Assembly (NCBI GenBank): GCA_964036045.1 | Contig: OZ038380.1 | Coordinates: 169,496,031-169,560,030, forward strand | Direction: 5' to 3' | Source: Eutreptiella sp. 'Long Island Sound 2002' | Lineage: Eukaryota > Euglenozoa > Euglenophyceae > Eutreptiales > Eutreptiaceae | Length of the DNA stretch: 64,000 nucleotides | The notes under the pieces: generated by a model | Database searches by the model: none | What the model was told of the DNA's origin: nothing | Seen by the model: only the letters and a program-made list of their open reading frames with translations | Program-made: the position numbers and the translations under genes | Part shown: positions 61,819 through 64,000 of the stretch, piece by piece | How the letters are laid out: each line of letters opens with the position of its first letter | Numbering within the stretch: position 1 is the stretch's first letter

Positions 61819-63847
61819 GAATGGCAATTGCTGACGCCAGGGCGCACGTCGAAAGACCAACGAGTTGCAAAAAGAACGTCAGTCGCGGGATTGGACACTC
61901 GGTTTGCAGCGATGAGTCATAGAAGCCACCGAAGAAAGATTGCCTTTGCTCGGGAGACATGCTTTTGCAAGTGCACCGTTTTTGATTGACACGGTTCAGC
62001 ACACGGAGCGGTATAAAACATTGAGCGCCTTCGAACTATTGCGGGCGCCTTTGTTCCTAAAAGGTTGGAAGTTCAAAACAATTCTTCAGCCATATTACCT
62101 GTACGCTCCGCCCTGCTAGGGATAGGAACCAGTTCATGCGGAGGATTGTGACCTAGGGCCCAACCTTCCAATGAAGGGCTAGAAGCACGAACAAAATACC
62201 GGCAAGAAGAAGAAGAGCCGGATTTTTTTTCATGCACAATGACGTGCAGTGCAAAATGAAGACGACAACACGAGCCTTTCCAAATTACCAAAGGGGGGTA
62301 TGCAAGAATTGGCGCTACGACGAATCATGCATCATATGAAAATCACACACAACACTTCAATAAATAGTGCACGCCTCCTTGTAATCTGAAGACACACAAA
62401 TAGTCAGAGAACGATGCACACACCTGGTACAAGAGGCTACATCGGGTGGTTGGGGTGTGGGCTACGAAAGCACAGCCAACTTAAGTCATTAACAAGTCTG
62501 GATCACTCCGTAAAGAGCGATGTTCGCCAATTGCTCTTCGATGTTTGCCTTCTACTTTCCAAAGGTTTAGAGTTGGGGGGGCTAGTTCACGTAACGAATC
62601 GCAAAGTATGAATCCGAGGCAAAGACTTTGGCAACTTGTTGCGTACTACTAATGAGGAAGATGCTCGTGGACTCTCTCAGTCTTGTGCTTGGCAAAGTTG
62701 GTCTAGCACACCAAGATTTTCGATACATGTATACATGCCCCAAAAGTGAAAACACACACGAGGTTTGAAATCCTCTTCGATGAAGCATCGTGGATAACGC
62801 AAATCGACGAACAACCCCTATGCCCCAAGCATCACACCCTCACAATGAAAAAAAACAACTAACATCCTCAAGTGAGTGTTGCACAACCACGTAACGATTC
62901 CGATAGCACCGTGGAAGTGGTAGAGTGGCACGGTGTGGACTTGGGACGCTTCTTTCGGGTGGGGATAGAACAAGGAGATGGATAAGCACATGTCTCAAGC
63001 CACTCTCAACACGCACCTCCACTTGGTTTGCCGAGGCCGCGAATAGTAAAGGGGACTCGTGGGCATTGGTGAGCTTGTTCACTAACTCCAACCCTATTAG
63101 TGTGCGAAGACTTGGGATCACGATGAAACTTGGACGCACATGTGTCGACGTCGTTCATAAAGCGGTTTTTTGTCGATGAGGCACGGACGAATCCAACACA
63201 CCATTCGCATGGAGGAGTTTTCTCACTTTCCTCTTTTTGCCATCTTTACAATGTAAGTGAAAGCGAGACATATCACCTTCACAGCATCAACCCAAAAATT
63301 GCATGAATTTTCTGAAATCAGAGCAAACAAGTACTCTGGTGTGCCAAATAGAAGTCCCTGGTCAATGTGGCCCCAAAAAAGCCAAAGCCAAGTCCGAGAT
63401 CTGGTAGAGGCAAGCCCAAGCACCCGGCAACGGGTTCCATGGCACCTATCCATCACCACTTCCCTCCTTCGCTGGAGTTGCTAGCACTTACTCCAAGATT
63501 GATATTGCCCCCGGATGTGTTTGCTCTATTCTACCAAGGTAGTATACAAGATGTCCGCCAAGTGTTGTTGCCCATGCATTGCATACTTTGTTGCTCGCCT
63601 CTCCTCCGGTGACAACCCGGTCTCTTAATAGGAACCCCGTTGCGAGCGTGAAGTGCTTGTGCAAGGCCTTCGAAACCCACCCAGGTCTCTTATTAGTCAC
63701 CGGTCTTCTATTCGGCACACTAGAGTAAAATCCATGGAAGAAAAGAAGTCTGGAATTTCATTTGTGTGTCGCGCCCTCTGGGCCTTCGGTCGCGGGCGCT
63801 GCGCAAGAAAATTTCGACTGGCATAGTTTAGCACTGCCGAAATAAAA
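61819..63847. other. Intergenic region between divergent ORFs
   Basis: It is visibly less GC-rich than the rest of the window. It lies between the minus-strand ankyrin start (61818) and a plus-strand ATG (63848) and so should contain both promoters. TATAAAA-like GGTATAAAACATTG occurs at 62011 on the plus strand. Minus-strand frames at 62.8-63.5 kb look partly protein-like (DAVKVICLAF) but no family can be supported. Confidence 0.45.
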
Positions 63848-64000
63848 ATGGGCGAACCTGTGGATGTATCTGCAATGAAGTTGAAGGTGCGTACTATGTT
63901 TAAATCAAATTTAGATGCTGCTTTCGCATTCGGTGGTAAAGCGCATTGCGTGCTTCCTGGCTCATTTCCCCCTTTCCCAAAGTACGAGGAGGAATGCGGA
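63848..64000 (+). CDS. Start of an unknown ORF running off the window
   Basis: ATAAAAATGG then MGEPVDVSAMKLKVRTMFKS, NLDAAFAFGGKAHCVLPGSF and PPFPKYEEECG, open to the last base (51 codons). Not recognised. It may be a gene divergent from the ankyrin gene or the 5' end of a mobile-element ORF. Confidence 0.45.
   Translation, partial: MGEPVDVSAMKLKVRTMFKSNLDAAFAFGGKAHCVLPGSFPPFPKYEEECG

Noticed and set aside
62840-63459. Copia-type pol fragment on the minus strand
   Set aside because: Short strings such as FWVDAVKV look suggestive, but no catalytic motif or continuous frame supports a retrotransposon.

Overview
This is nuclear DNA from a eukaryote. It has canonical GT-AG introns, very low coding density, many dispersed inverted-repeat elements, LINE and SINE-like remnants, minisatellites, and dozens of poly-G/poly-C runs of 9 to 19 nt. 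A membrane hybrid histidine kinase, a kringle-like secreted ORF and 29-residue-unit LRRs beside an ankyrin/coiled-coil protein suggest an alga or other free-living protist; I cannot name the species from sequence alone. One assembly gap (Ns) lies at 50354-50553.

Layout, left to right. 0.19-1.65 kb: a 5'-truncated non-LTR retrotransposon remnant (minus strand) whose RNase H domain is split by a ~270-bp short insertion flanked by a 23-bp target-site duplication. 2.6-3.4 kb: a leucine-rich-repeat coding block (minus). 4.8-9.8 kb: a two-exon hybrid histidine kinase (minus) with a multi-pass membrane sensor, H box, ATPase domain, receiver domain and a C-terminal tail of six 44-residue tandem repeats. 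9.9-21.9 kb: mostly repeats, plus a small kringle-like ORF at 13.1-13.4 kb and a duplicated fragment of the kinase 5' end at 15.1 kb.

The main find occupies about 22-61.8 kb. Reading the minus strand from an ATG at 61818, a chain of small exons (64-250 nt) encodes seven ankyrin repeats. The first six are complete at exactly 33 residues each, in register across six splice junctions. Further exons then encode a long charged coiled coil with Pro/Gly-rich linkers. Nearly all junctions keep codon phase, including the non-zero ones. About 1 kb per 13 kb is coding; the introns (up to ~7 kb) hold MITE-like elements, minisatellites and a 554-aa gag-like ORF of a mobile element (42.5-44.2 kb, plus). 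I infer a single gene spanning at least 40 kb; its 3' end is not found.

61.8-64 kb is visibly less GC-rich, and a plus-strand ORF starts at 63848 and runs off the window. Repeat families recognised by eye: MITE-1 (termini GGGATGCATT), MITE-2 (GGGCTTTCAA termini), a GGCGGTTGG-rich family with GGGCTGTCCTTAA ends, a ~550-bp family A beginning TGTGTGACATTCC, and a GACGGTCCCCC family.
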